Below, piece after piece: positions 1-6,922 of a DNA stretch of 11,486 nucleotides. Position numbers and translations under genes: made by a program. Position 1 is the first letter of the stretch; each line of letters begins with the position of its first letter. The notes beneath the pieces are model-generated. The model saw only the letters and a program-made list of their open reading frames with translations, did not search any database and was not told the origin of the DNA. Source of the DNA: G039029935 sp039029935 (GTDB taxonomy: Bacteria > Chloroflexota > Anaerolineae > Caldilineales > Caldilineaceae); contig JBCCFC010000307.1 of assembly GCA_039029935.1 (NCBI GenBank), positions 1 through 11,486 on the forward strand. Direction: 5' to 3'.

Positions 1-3
1 AAG

Positions 4-76
4 AGCCGACGAACGGAATCGAACCGTTAACCACCTGTTTACAAGACAGGCGTTCTGCCAATTGAACTACGTCGGC
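4..76 (-). tRNA. tRNA-Thr (anticodon UGU)
   Basis: Read on the minus strand, this folds into a full cloverleaf of 73 nt. The 7-bp acceptor stem GCCGACG/CGTCGGC is perfect. The D stem is GTTC/GAAC. The anticodon stem CCTGT/ACAGG has loop CTTGTAA with anticodon TGT, reading ACA. The variable loop is TGGTT, and the T arm is AACGG-TTCGAAT-CCGTT. The discriminator base is U and no CCA is encoded, so the end must be added after transcription. The gene lies downstream of the P450 operon but has its own consensus promoter at 204-231. Confidence 0.97.
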
Positions 77-131
77 AAAGGCTTGTGCTTACACATTTAA
101 TTGTATTCCATCTTGGAATTTATTGCAAAAT

Positions 132-179
132 ATGATTTGTGAAAAATAACTTTATTTAATGAGTTATTTGAAAAATCAT
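132..179 (-). other. Two-part stem-loop in the tRNA-Thr leader
   Basis: Two nested inverted repeats sit in the presumed leader of the tRNA transcript. The outer arms are ATGATTT (132-138) and AAATCAT (173-179). The inner arms are AAATAACT (144-151) and AGTTATTT (162-169), with a 10-nt AT-rich loop. The stem is almost wholly A/U, so it is weak. It could be a processing or attenuation structure, or just chance in AT-rich DNA. Confidence 0.4.
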
Positions 180-203
180 TTTGCATGAAGCAGAACCAGT
201 CGC

Positions 204-231
204 ATTATACCATATTTTTTTTTGATGTCAA
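204..231 (-). promoter_or_regulatory. Consensus sigma70-type promoter for tRNA-Thr
   Basis: On the minus strand a perfect -35 box TTGACA (226-231) is followed after 16 nt by a perfect -10 box TATAAT (204-209). The bases TGG just before the -10 box make it an extended -10 as well. The spacer is an A-tract. Transcription would start near 197 and run to the tRNA, leaving a 5' leader of about 120 nt to be removed. The position just past the operon terminator fits a strong, independent stable-RNA promoter. Confidence 0.9.
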
Positions 232-250
232 GCCGAAATTTGAATTATTT

Positions 251-291
251 GAAAAATTGCAATAGACCGAACCTGATTGGTTCAGTCTATT
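251..291 (-). terminator. Rho-independent terminator after the P450 gene
   Basis: On the minus strand, four bases after the P450 stop codon, a 13-bp stem forms between 279-291 and 261-273, with one G-U pair and a 5-nt loop AATCA. Four bases after the stem comes a run of five T (252-256) in AT-rich sequence. This is the only hairpin in the window with a U tract. It marks the end of the eight-gene block just before the tRNA promoter. Confidence 0.72.
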
Positions 292-295
292 CATG

Positions 296-1615
296 TCATT
301 CGCTATCAAAACAGAACTGTTCGCCATGTTTCGGGAATGAATATGGTACGGGATCGTCCTTCAACTCATTGGCACATGTTTCCATGTAGTACCTCGTTAG
401 GCAAAGTGCAATGGCAGCTTTGTTAACAAATAAGATGAGTCCACGCCCCGGACAAGCACGTGCGCCGCTGAGGAATATGTTGGGGTACAGTGTCTCCATA
501 GACTGCTGTGGGCTGTTATCTAGCCAGCGCTCAGGCACAAAGTCATTGGCCTGTGGGTCCTGTATGATATCTCGATTATTCATCTGGAAGAGGTGAATGG
601 TTGATGTATTCTCTCGGATTTCCTTCTGTTCAAATTCATCGCGCACAGCAGCACTATGTGCCGTCCGCGTGACAGGTGGATATAGACGTCCTGCCTCCAT
701 TAAACAGGCTTCCAGATAGACAAGTTGATTGATGGTTTCCGCATCCTGAAGGTCCCCACCAACCTGTGCGATTTCATCCAATACACGCTGACGCACCTTG
801 GGGCGGGCAGAAATCAACGCCAATGCTCTGCACAGCAGTTCTGTCCCCGAATTGGTAAAGGTAAACATCCAATGCGGAATCTGATCAACCAAATACCCAT
901 CCACTTGATAGGTTGGACTCAAACCTGATTTGGCTGTTTTTGCAATCGCGACAAGAGATGGTTGGTTGCCCCCTTGAGGTTTAGCCCAAAGGTCCTGTAC
1001 TTCTTTGCGAAAACGATCACGCTGTTTGGTTTTCCTGCTCCCGATCAGAGCAGTGCGGATACCCAATTCATTAAACAGCGTGTAGATATCTTTGCGGAGG
1101 TGGTCTGGGGCCTTGCCTGTGCCAAAGACAACGCTTAACATCAATTTACCCATCATCACACGAATCTCATCAATGTCCTTGGGTGGGCCGTCAAAGACAT
1201 ACGCAAAGATATGGTGGAGCTGATTGAGGAATGCTTGCTGAGAAGGGTGTGATGTGCCTGTATGCAATACCTTTTCATTATACCGACGCAGTTCTGTCCA
1301 TTGCTCGTCATCCGAGATGGTCAACGCATTAGGCGCAAGAAAAGACATGGCTTTTCTCTTGAGCGTGCCTTCAATATACCCTTCATGAGATGGATATTTC
1401 GCCAAGATATGTGCAGAGAGATCATCGCCATTTGCCAGCAAAATCTTTGTCACATAGAGATTCAGGTAAATACTGTTGCTGTTTAGACGTTTGCTCACGT
1501 TTTGCACCCAGTCCGCAAGAACCTCGCTTCTATCCTGTCTCAATAAGACGCCTTTGCCCATGCGACCAAGCAAGCCAAACATGTCTAGAATGTTGGTTTT
1601 TGGATATGTACTCAT
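296..1615 (-). CDS. Cytochrome P450, soluble, with atypical I-helix
   Basis: This is a 439-aa haem-thiolate protein without an N-terminal membrane anchor. Visible P450 marks are the C-helix WxxxR (W106-R110), the K-helix ExxR (E307-R310, followed by LYPP), a PERW meander (361-364), and a full FxxGxRxCxG haem loop with ligand Cys388. The I-helix reads TNSGT (254-258): Thr258 is kept, but the usual acidic residue before it is Gly257. That acid normally helps protonate bound O2. Its absence is known in P450s that rearrange hydroperoxides (CYP74, CYP5, CYP8). It is the last gene of the block, 9 bp after the di-haem gene. Its Shine-Dalgarno AGGAG overlaps that gene's stop codon, so translation is probably coupled. 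No ferredoxin or reductase is encoded nearby. Acting on a fatty acid hydroperoxide or a fatty aldehyde is inference; an ordinary hydroxylase remains possible. Confidence 0.93.
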   Translation of the reverse strand: MSTYPKTNILDMFGLLGRMGKGVLLRQDRSEVLADWVQNVSKRLNSNSIYLNLYVTKILLANGDDLSAHILAKYPSHEGYIEGTLKRKAMSFLAPNALTISDDEQWTELRRYNEKVLHTGTSHPSQQAFLNQLHHIFAYVFDGPPKDIDEIRVMMGKLMLSVVFGTGKAPDHLRKDIYTLFNELGIRTALIGSRKTKQRDRFRKEVQDLWAKPQGGNQPSLVAIAKTAKSGLSPTYQVDGYLVDQIPHWMFTFTNSGTELLCRALALISARPKVRQRVLDEIAQVGGDLQDAETINQLVYLEACLMEAGRLYPPVTRTAHSAAVRDEFEQKEIRENTSTIHLFQMNNRDIIQDPQANDFVPERWLDNSPQQSMETLYPNIFLSGARACPGRGLILFVNKAAIALCLTRYYMETCANELKDDPVPYSFPKHGEQFCFDSE

Positions 1616-1624
1616 GATGTTCTC

Positions 1625-3235
1625 CTATTCTGGACAAATCCCCTCTTCCGCAGCTTTATGCGGCGTACCTTTTTGTGGGTAGTATGTTTTGAGATACTCA
1701 ATCAATGCATATTTGTCTTCGTTGCTCAATTCTGTGCCATAAACCTCGCCACTATGCCCTTGATTGCTATTGCCTGGGAGCGAAACGTCAAGGATAAATG
1801 ATCCGCGTCCATCGACCTCTGCGACATCGGTACGAATGCCCATTTTTTCTTGATCATAAACCCCATGACCACGATAGAAGGAATCCTGGCTGCGTTCCTC
1901 CGCTGGTGTCAACAGGTCCCACACCGTTGGCACGGAGCCATTGTGTAGATAGGGTGCGCGTGCCCAGATACCGTCTAAGGGTGCATTGACATAGCCATCG
2001 GTTTTTTTGAAGCAGTCGAATTCAAAATCACCATATTTTTTATTCTCTTCCCCATACCAGTGTTGTGCGCCAACCAAGTCTTCGGTATAGGAATCTAAAC
2101 GATTGCGGGACGTGGCAATGGACGAAATGGGATCAACCTTGCCTATGTTTGCGCCCCCAAAATCATGACAGTCGTAACAATAGACTTGGTATAGCTCTTC
2201 TCCTTGTGCCAACATCGCCTGTTCTTGACTAATCTCATAGGGGTATTCTGGTGCATGGAGTTTGTTTTGTAGCCAAGTCCCAATTCGCTCGACAGCGGCT
2301 CGGTCGACATTCTTTGGTGTTGCGCCTGCGCCAAAAGAGGCACTAAAGTTACGGGCCACAAGCGAGGCATTATCACCATCCCAATGAACAGCCATCCCTA
2401 CTCGCGGTTTTTGATTCCAAATGGAGGGAAAATCGGCCGTACCAATGCGTTCGCTGTCTTGAAACGCCAGATGGTTCACCTGATAGTATTCGGCATATTG
2501 ATTGGTCTTATAGGGGTTAAAGGTATCCACACGTCCGGCACCAAATTTTGGATGTTCCGGCAACATGAATGCCTCTAACTGTGCTTTGCGTTTCAACAAC
2601 TCTCGTTGCATTTCTGAGACAACAATAAAACGATAGAGCAACCTATCCACGAAGAACATGCGACCATTCTTTTCCTCAATCGCCTTCACGACCTCGGGAC
2701 CTGTAAACCGATAGTCTTCTACAGAATCAAAGAGAAAAAAGAAAAACGCCCCTAAATCCACTGTATTGGCGGGCATCCCCAAAATCACCTGTGGTTCGTC
2801 ATCAACGGACGAACGCATTGCCCCCGTATGGCAGGATGCGCAGTTCAATCCTGTCACCTGCAGACCACGATATTGACGTGTCGAGAATCCAATGGGCAGT
2901 TTATGTCCTGGCTCCTGGATAAACCCAAACACAGTGTAATCTTTTGTCTGTGTTGAGATATTTTCTGGCCCTGTGTAATTGGGTAAATATTCAGGGAACA
3001 TGGTCGGCAATACCTCAAGGATTGGAATCGGGATACCGTTCTCAATGTCACTGCCGATAGACCCATATTTGAAGTGGTCTTCATCTGTTGTATATCTAAC
3101 AGGGCGATTCGCTCCATAACGGTTCCAAGCAAAAAAACAGAGTAGTGCCAACAGCAAAATGGCGATTATCCAGTTGCGCAATTGACGACGCTGTACTTCC
3201 GCTTCGACGGGCGTTTGCATATATTGTGTAGTCAT
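1625..3235 (-). CDS. Membrane-anchored di-haem cytochrome c, RoxA/CCP-like (copy 2)
   Basis: This 536-aa protein has one hydrophobic helix (about 22-38) and no obvious cleavage site, so the enzyme part probably stays tethered outside the membrane. Two haem c sites are visible: CASCH (132-136) and CYDCH (353-357). The segment PYLHNGSVPT (428-437) and a C-terminal GNSNQGH...YGTELS (488-504) are typical of the di-haem cytochrome c peroxidase / rubber oxygenase RoxA group. The His in PYLHNGS is a likely distal ligand of the second haem. Family roles include peroxide reduction, electron transfer and oxidative cleavage of polyisoprene. It is paralogous to the 8618-10096 gene but longer, with a tail after the last helix containing Cys534. 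The start is set by AGGTGA four bases upstream of the ATG. An inverted heptad array lies just upstream. Substrate unknown. Confidence 0.92.
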   Translation of the reverse strand: MTTQYMQTPVEAEVQRRQLRNWIIAILLLALLCFFAWNRYGANRPVRYTTDEDHFKYGSIGSDIENGIPIPILEVLPTMFPEYLPNYTGPENISTQTKDYTVFGFIQEPGHKLPIGFSTRQYRGLQVTGLNCASCHTGAMRSSVDDEPQVILGMPANTVDLGAFFFFLFDSVEDYRFTGPEVVKAIEEKNGRMFFVDRLLYRFIVVSEMQRELLKRKAQLEAFMLPEHPKFGAGRVDTFNPYKTNQYAEYYQVNHLAFQDSERIGTADFPSIWNQKPRVGMAVHWDGDNASLVARNFSASFGAGATPKNVDRAAVERIGTWLQNKLHAPEYPYEISQEQAMLAQGEELYQVYCYDCHDFGGANIGKVDPISSIATSRNRLDSYTEDLVGAQHWYGEENKKYGDFEFDCFKKTDGYVNAPLDGIWARAPYLHNGSVPTVWDLLTPAEERSQDSFYRGHGVYDQEKMGIRTDVAEVDGRGSFILDVSLPGNSNQGHSGEVYGTELSNEDKYALIEYLKTYYPQKGTPHKAAEEGICPE

Positions 3236-3250
3236 ATATCACCTCATTTA

Positions 3251-3374
3251 ATGAAGAGTGAAGAATGAAAAGTGAAGAGTGAAGAATGAAGCCTGTCACT
3301 TCAACTTTCAAACCTCTATCGTCACTAACTACTAATCACTTTTCACTTTTCACTCTTCACTTCTCACTCTTCAC
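3251..3374. repeat. Two opposed arrays of a GTGAAGA-type heptamer
   Basis: The left array (3251-3292) holds six consecutive 7-mers of the form RTGAARA: ATGAAGA, GTGAAGA, ATGAAAA, GTGAAGA, GTGAAGA, ATGAAGC. The right array (3333-3374) holds six in the opposite orientation: on the minus strand GTGAAGA, GTGAGAA, GTGAAGA, GTGAAAA, GTGAAAA, GTGATTA. About 40 bp of unrelated sequence separates them. Over the first five heptads the arms match at about 28 of 35 positions, so the transcript could fold into a long imperfect hairpin. The array fills the gap between the OYE and second di-haem genes and extends into the OYE coding end. Confidence 0.93.
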
Positions 3375-4724
3375 TACCCCAAACGGCATGGGTTTGAAAA
3401 CAGACATTACTTGATCCATCATTTTGTCGTAATTGTTATCAAATCGTGACAATTCATAGCAACCAAGTGGATTTTCTAGCACGTTGACTAGACACTTGTT
3501 GCAATAGGTACAGCGTAGCTTTTTGGGAATCTCTTCGCCGCGCTCAAAGTACCGGACCATATCATTGTTGGCAACCAAGGGCCGTGCAATCGAGACAGCA
3601 TCGCAATCACCGTCAGTAATGGCCTTGGCAATGCGGCTACCCGTCTGGAACCCACCTGTGCAGATGACAGGGATACTTTTATCAACCGAATGGACAGCAT
3701 TGCGGATTGCGCGTGCGTCCGGCAGCGTGGCACCCTCAATCTTATCGCCCTTTTCCTGGGTACGTGCCCACAGAAAATCGAAGATGGGACGAAGGAGTGG
3801 GTTGCGGAAAATGTGAAAGTTCCGCATTGTCTTGCTACCGCTGGACAACATTGTGTCATACCATTTGATGGCCTCTTTTGTTGGAAATGGCCCCATTGGG
3901 TTGCGTGGATGCAGAAACATGTTGCCTGTTGACACATGAAATCCATCGACGCCTTCACCCACCAACCATTTACACACCTGGGTGGATTCCTCTAGGCCAT
4001 CGCCTTTGGTCTGCCAAAAGAAGAGGGCGTTGTTATAATCTTGGGCACTGATTTTGAATTGAAGATGAAAATCAGGACCAACCTCTTTCCGAATCGCACG
4101 AACCACCTCTAAGGCAAAACGAGCACGGTTTTCCAATGGCCCCCCATACTTATCCTTACGGTCGTTAATCGCTGAACTCAAAAATTGTGTAAAGAGATAG
4201 CCGTTGGCACCGTGTAACTCAATACCATCTACCCCTGCTTCTTTTGCCCGTCTGGCCGCTTGCGCAAAGTATTGGACAACCTCTTCAATTTCGGGAATGC
4301 TCATCGCACGCGAGGGCAATCCGTGAAAGTCTTCGGTTGTATTGGTCGAACTCAGCCCCTTTTCGTACTGGTTCTCAACACCACTGATATCTCGTTGGCG
4401 ACCAGAATGACTGAGTTGCATGATAAATTTGGCGTCATGCGCATGGACCGCCTCCGCTGTCTTCCGCCAAAATGGAATTTTGTCATCATGGTTAATCATG
4501 GCATAGCCAGGCATAATGCGTCCTTTGACATGAACAGGTACAAACGACGTGATGATTGCGCCGACGCCACCAGCGGCAAATTTTGTCTCCCAATTGATGC
4601 GAGCTTGGTTGCCCGAGCCGTCATAGTTGTCAAAACGGCCAGAAATATTTGACCGAAAAATGCGATTTTTAACAGTTAGATTGCGAAAGTTTAACTCTTG
4701 TAGAATTGGTTCAAAACTCATCAT
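3357..4724 (-). CDS. Old Yellow Enzyme-type NADH:flavin oxidoreductase (ene-reductase-like)
   Basis: This 455-aa FMN-dependent TIM-barrel protein is soluble. The signature HGANGYL (171-177) gives the substrate-binding pair His171/Asn174, as in classical ene-reductases and plant 12-oxophytodienoate reductases. YGGPLENR (193-200) and CTGGF (355-359) are also family marks. A Cys set C405-x2-C408-x2-C411-x10-C422 resembles, with shorter spacing, the 4Fe-4S motif of the dienoyl-CoA reductase branch, but no C-terminal second flavin/NAD domain follows. Residues about 265-330 look like an insertion relative to 350-400-aa homologues. The likely role is NAD(P)H reduction of activated C=C bonds in enals or enones. 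The start is ATGATG, preceded by AAAGGAAATC, 15 bp after the dioxygenase stop; either ATG could be used. The last six codons and the stop lie within the heptad repeat, so the native C-terminus may be altered. Confidence 0.93.
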   Translation of the reverse strand: MMSFEPILQELNFRNLTVKNRIFRSNISGRFDNYDGSGNQARINWETKFAAGGVGAIITSFVPVHVKGRIMPGYAMINHDDKIPFWRKTAEAVHAHDAKFIMQLSHSGRQRDISGVENQYEKGLSSTNTTEDFHGLPSRAMSIPEIEEVVQYFAQAARRAKEAGVDGIELHGANGYLFTQFLSSAINDRKDKYGGPLENRARFALEVVRAIRKEVGPDFHLQFKISAQDYNNALFFWQTKGDGLEESTQVCKWLVGEGVDGFHVSTGNMFLHPRNPMGPFPTKEAIKWYDTMLSSGSKTMRNFHIFRNPLLRPIFDFLWARTQEKGDKIEGATLPDARAIRNAVHSVDKSIPVICTGGFQTGSRIAKAITDGDCDAVSIARPLVANNDMVRYFERGEEIPKKLRCTYCNKCLVNVLENPLGCYELSRFDNNYDKMMDQVMSVFKPMPFGVVKSEK

Positions 4725-4739
4725 GATTTCCTTTATGTC

Positions 4740-6698
4740 TTACACCATTTTATCTGGTTCCCAAGGGACAAATGCGTTTTCAATTTTGTTCCGGTCGAAG
4801 AGATCGCCCAGCGCAGGGTGATGTCTTTTGATGACATCCACCATCGTGGTGTTTTCAATCCAGTCAATGCCAGTTTTGGTGTAAAATTTAGCATTATAGT
4901 TTTCGCTATAAAATCGATCACTGTTCAGACGACGTGACGCCATCAAGATAAAAATACGAAACGCCGTGTCGCTAAAGCCAAAACCCTCGGGGAGTGGTTC
5001 TGCATACATGCCAACCATTGTGTCCACACGATCAATGTCACCGTCATACATCACACGCAACTCGTCGGCGATTTTCTGTCGTTTTGCCCGCTCAGGCTTG
5101 TCAATGCCTCTCTCATTGGCCCCTGTTAGTTCCTCAAAGGTTTTGACGGGTTTACGATGCAAATTCTCGCGGAATTTGTTATAGCGCGGGACACCCCGTT
5201 CACGGTCGCGCACAATATCTATTGTCGAAAGATCGATAGTGCCATTCACAGGGTGTTCGAGTTTACGCAGTGTTTGGGGATAATTGTGCAGGGTAATGGC
5301 ACCAGGATACATGCGACCCATCGAGTAAAAGGCGTTTGCCATCGAAATCTTTTTGCCGTTTCTTTCTGACCCAACTAATTTTTCCGCTTCTTTATCAAAA
5401 ACATCTGGCAATGTTGTATGGCAAATCGGCTCACCGCTTTCAAGGTCAAAAAAGACGTGTTGATCGCGAATGAGTGGGTGCAAACGATAGACAGACGTAA
5501 ACTCCTCAGTCATTGCATAGGGTACACCATAGTGGTCGGCCTTGCTTCCAGGAATCCCTGTGAGTGCTTCATTGCGGATGATGTGACGCAATCCGAAACG
5601 ATATGAAAGCGTTTTTCTCAGCAATCCCCACCAATTTGCCTTCATGCCCACCTGCAGTGCGGGGTGTTGTAAAATACCGGGTGTCCACTCAACCGTATGA
5701 ATTTTTGCGATCAAGGCACAGTTAATGAGACGCGCCGTGTTAAACAATGATTCATCATCCCACGCTCGATTTGGCTCATTTTTGATCAAGGCGTCGCAGA
5801 TGGCGTTGTGTTCCTGTGTAAAGATCGTGTGGAGCAGGAGCAACCCAACCCACCAATTGTCGTTAAATCCTGTCCGCGAAAGACCAACCTTTTTCTCTGC
5901 AATTTCTCCCTTGGCCCGTGCTTCGATAGCTGGTGTCGCATATTTTTTGTGTTGAACAAAATCTTCTTTGGTGATGAGTGGTAGACGTACGTCGCCATCC
6001 CGATTTTCCAAGTTCATTTTGCCATCTTTAAATGTTCGCAGTGAGTTTGTAAGCTTTTCATGTGCCCCATACACATCCGATGAATCCCACCAGTGTGTTG
6101 CCGGATTGGCATAGACAGGCGGCTTCTCGCTGTTTGTACCTTGGACAGGAACGGTCTTCTGAACGTTCATGGTCTTCGAATCCCAACCCTCATCATTGAC
6201 AGGAATCTCAAAGACTGCATCCGGGTTACTCGGACCATGATTGAGCCAGCCATGTACCTGGAATTGAATCCACGCGGCAGCGAGATAGTTGAGCGTTTTG
6301 GCGGGGATGAATTCTTCACGTTGCAATACTTTGTCACTGATATCGCGTGGGTTGGGTGAAAGTAACTTGGGTTCGGGATCAGGGTATGTGTCCTCAATAG
6401 GGACATTGCGCCCAAAAGACATCCCGCCTTGCCCCATCGTTGGTTGAGTGAAATCAGTATAGGAACCATTATCTTGGCGATAGCTGCGAAGATCTTCTTT
6501 GCATGCATCGCTAGGTTTTCCTCTTGCAGTATAACTATCTTGCGTCTCAAACAAATTGTTGTTGCGTAACTCGGTACGGAATGCAACCAAATTGCCCAAC
6601 GCAAGAACAGTTGGCAGTTTGTGCCAAGGTGTAAACCGATTGACCACTTTATAGATTCGTGTCAATGGGTCAAGACGTTTCTTTCTTTGTGAACTCAT
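4740..6698 (-). CDS. Fatty acid alpha-dioxygenase (PIOX/alpha-DOX, animal haem peroxidase superfamily)
   Basis: This 652-aa cytosolic protein probably sits on the membrane surface through its N-terminal helices (about 11-45, with WHKLPTVLALGNLVAF). It matches plant alpha-dioxygenases along its length. It has distal His149 in WIQFQVHGW, a calcium-site motif T201-x-W-x-D205-x-S207, and His334 with Thr339 in AKIHTVEWT, equivalent to the pair that binds the fatty acid carboxylate in the rice enzyme. It also has catalytic Tyr404 and proximal His407 in YRLHP, the superfamily motif DRERGVPRYN (497-506), and MASRRLNSDRFY (586-597). Expected reaction: free fatty acid + O2 to 2(R)-hydroperoxy acid, which loses CO2 to give an aldehyde one carbon shorter. 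Oddity: Gly150 stands where Asp, a calcium ligand, normally follows the distal His. The start has CAGGAG seven bases upstream. A cyanobacterial-type linoleate 10S-dioxygenase specificity is an alternative. Confidence 0.94.
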   Translation of the reverse strand: MSSQRKKRLDPLTRIYKVVNRFTPWHKLPTVLALGNLVAFRTELRNNNLFETQDSYTARGKPSDACKEDLRSYRQDNGSYTDFTQPTMGQGGMSFGRNVPIEDTYPDPEPKLLSPNPRDISDKVLQREEFIPAKTLNYLAAAWIQFQVHGWLNHGPSNPDAVFEIPVNDEGWDSKTMNVQKTVPVQGTNSEKPPVYANPATHWWDSSDVYGAHEKLTNSLRTFKDGKMNLENRDGDVRLPLITKEDFVQHKKYATPAIEARAKGEIAEKKVGLSRTGFNDNWWVGLLLLHTIFTQEHNAICDALIKNEPNRAWDDESLFNTARLINCALIAKIHTVEWTPGILQHPALQVGMKANWWGLLRKTLSYRFGLRHIIRNEALTGIPGSKADHYGVPYAMTEEFTSVYRLHPLIRDQHVFFDLESGEPICHTTLPDVFDKEAEKLVGSERNGKKISMANAFYSMGRMYPGAITLHNYPQTLRKLEHPVNGTIDLSTIDIVRDRERGVPRYNKFRENLHRKPVKTFEELTGANERGIDKPERAKRQKIADELRVMYDGDIDRVDTMVGMYAEPLPEGFGFSDTAFRIFILMASRRLNSDRFYSENYNAKFYTKTGIDWIENTTMVDVIKRHHPALGDLFDRNKIENAFVPWEPDKMV

Positions 6699-6827
6699 AC
6701 GAAAACTCCTGTGGTTGTTAGGCGTTAGATAGTTGGTGCATATGCAAACAAATGCTCTTCATCAAATGGAAAAATTTGTTTCAACTATAGAACGCTTATA
6801 TTGTAGTACGTGAATTTATATATCACC

Positions 6828-6833
6828 ATTATA
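6828..6833 (-). promoter_or_regulatory. Possible -10 box upstream of the alpha-dioxygenase gene
   Basis: The 224-bp gap before the dioxygenase gene is the longest within the block. On the minus strand it contains a perfect TATAAT about 130 bp before the start codon, but no good -35 hexamer at 16-18 bp. An internal promoter for the four downstream genes is possible. The gap is AT-rich, so chance is a real alternative. Confidence 0.25.
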
Positions 6834-6877
6834 TAACGTATTCCACTTTCTGGATGTCGAACAAAGTATGATCTTGA

Positions 6878-6919
6878 TGTCGTTATTTGTTCTACAACCC
6901 TATAGAACAAATAACGACA
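6878..6919 (-). terminator. 17-bp perfect hairpin directly after the GMC gene
   Basis: The arms 6878-6894 and 6903-6919 are perfect inverted copies of TGTCGTTATTTGTTCTA with an 8-nt loop. The stem begins three bases past the GMC stop codon. No U tract follows on the minus strand, so it is not a classical intrinsic terminator. It may be a partial terminator, an mRNA 3'-end stabiliser, or a protein-binding palindrome that separates expression of the GMC and dioxygenase genes. Confidence 0.6.
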
Positions 6920-6922
6920 CCC

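Noticed and set aside
4..295. tRNA-Thr as an attachment site for an integrated island carrying the operon
   Set aside because: The operon lies on the 5' side of the tRNA, not the 3' side usually used for integration; no integrase or repeated tRNA end is present.
3096..3311. Minus-strand 71-aa reading frame with HSSLFILHSSL repeats
   Set aside because: It is the translation of the heptad array running into an alternate frame of the di-haem gene; no ribosome site of its own and a typical artefact of this repeat.
3251..3374. CRISPR array
   Set aside because: Units are contiguous 7-mers without spacers, in two opposite orientations.
3488..3958. Minus-strand 156-aa reading frame inside the OYE gene
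   Set aside because: It overlaps the conserved TIM-barrel coding frame completely and encodes no recognisable motif.
4260..4652. Plus-strand 130-aa antisense reading frame
   Set aside because: Lies wholly opposite the OYE gene, whose protein motifs are clear; no Shine-Dalgarno or family features.
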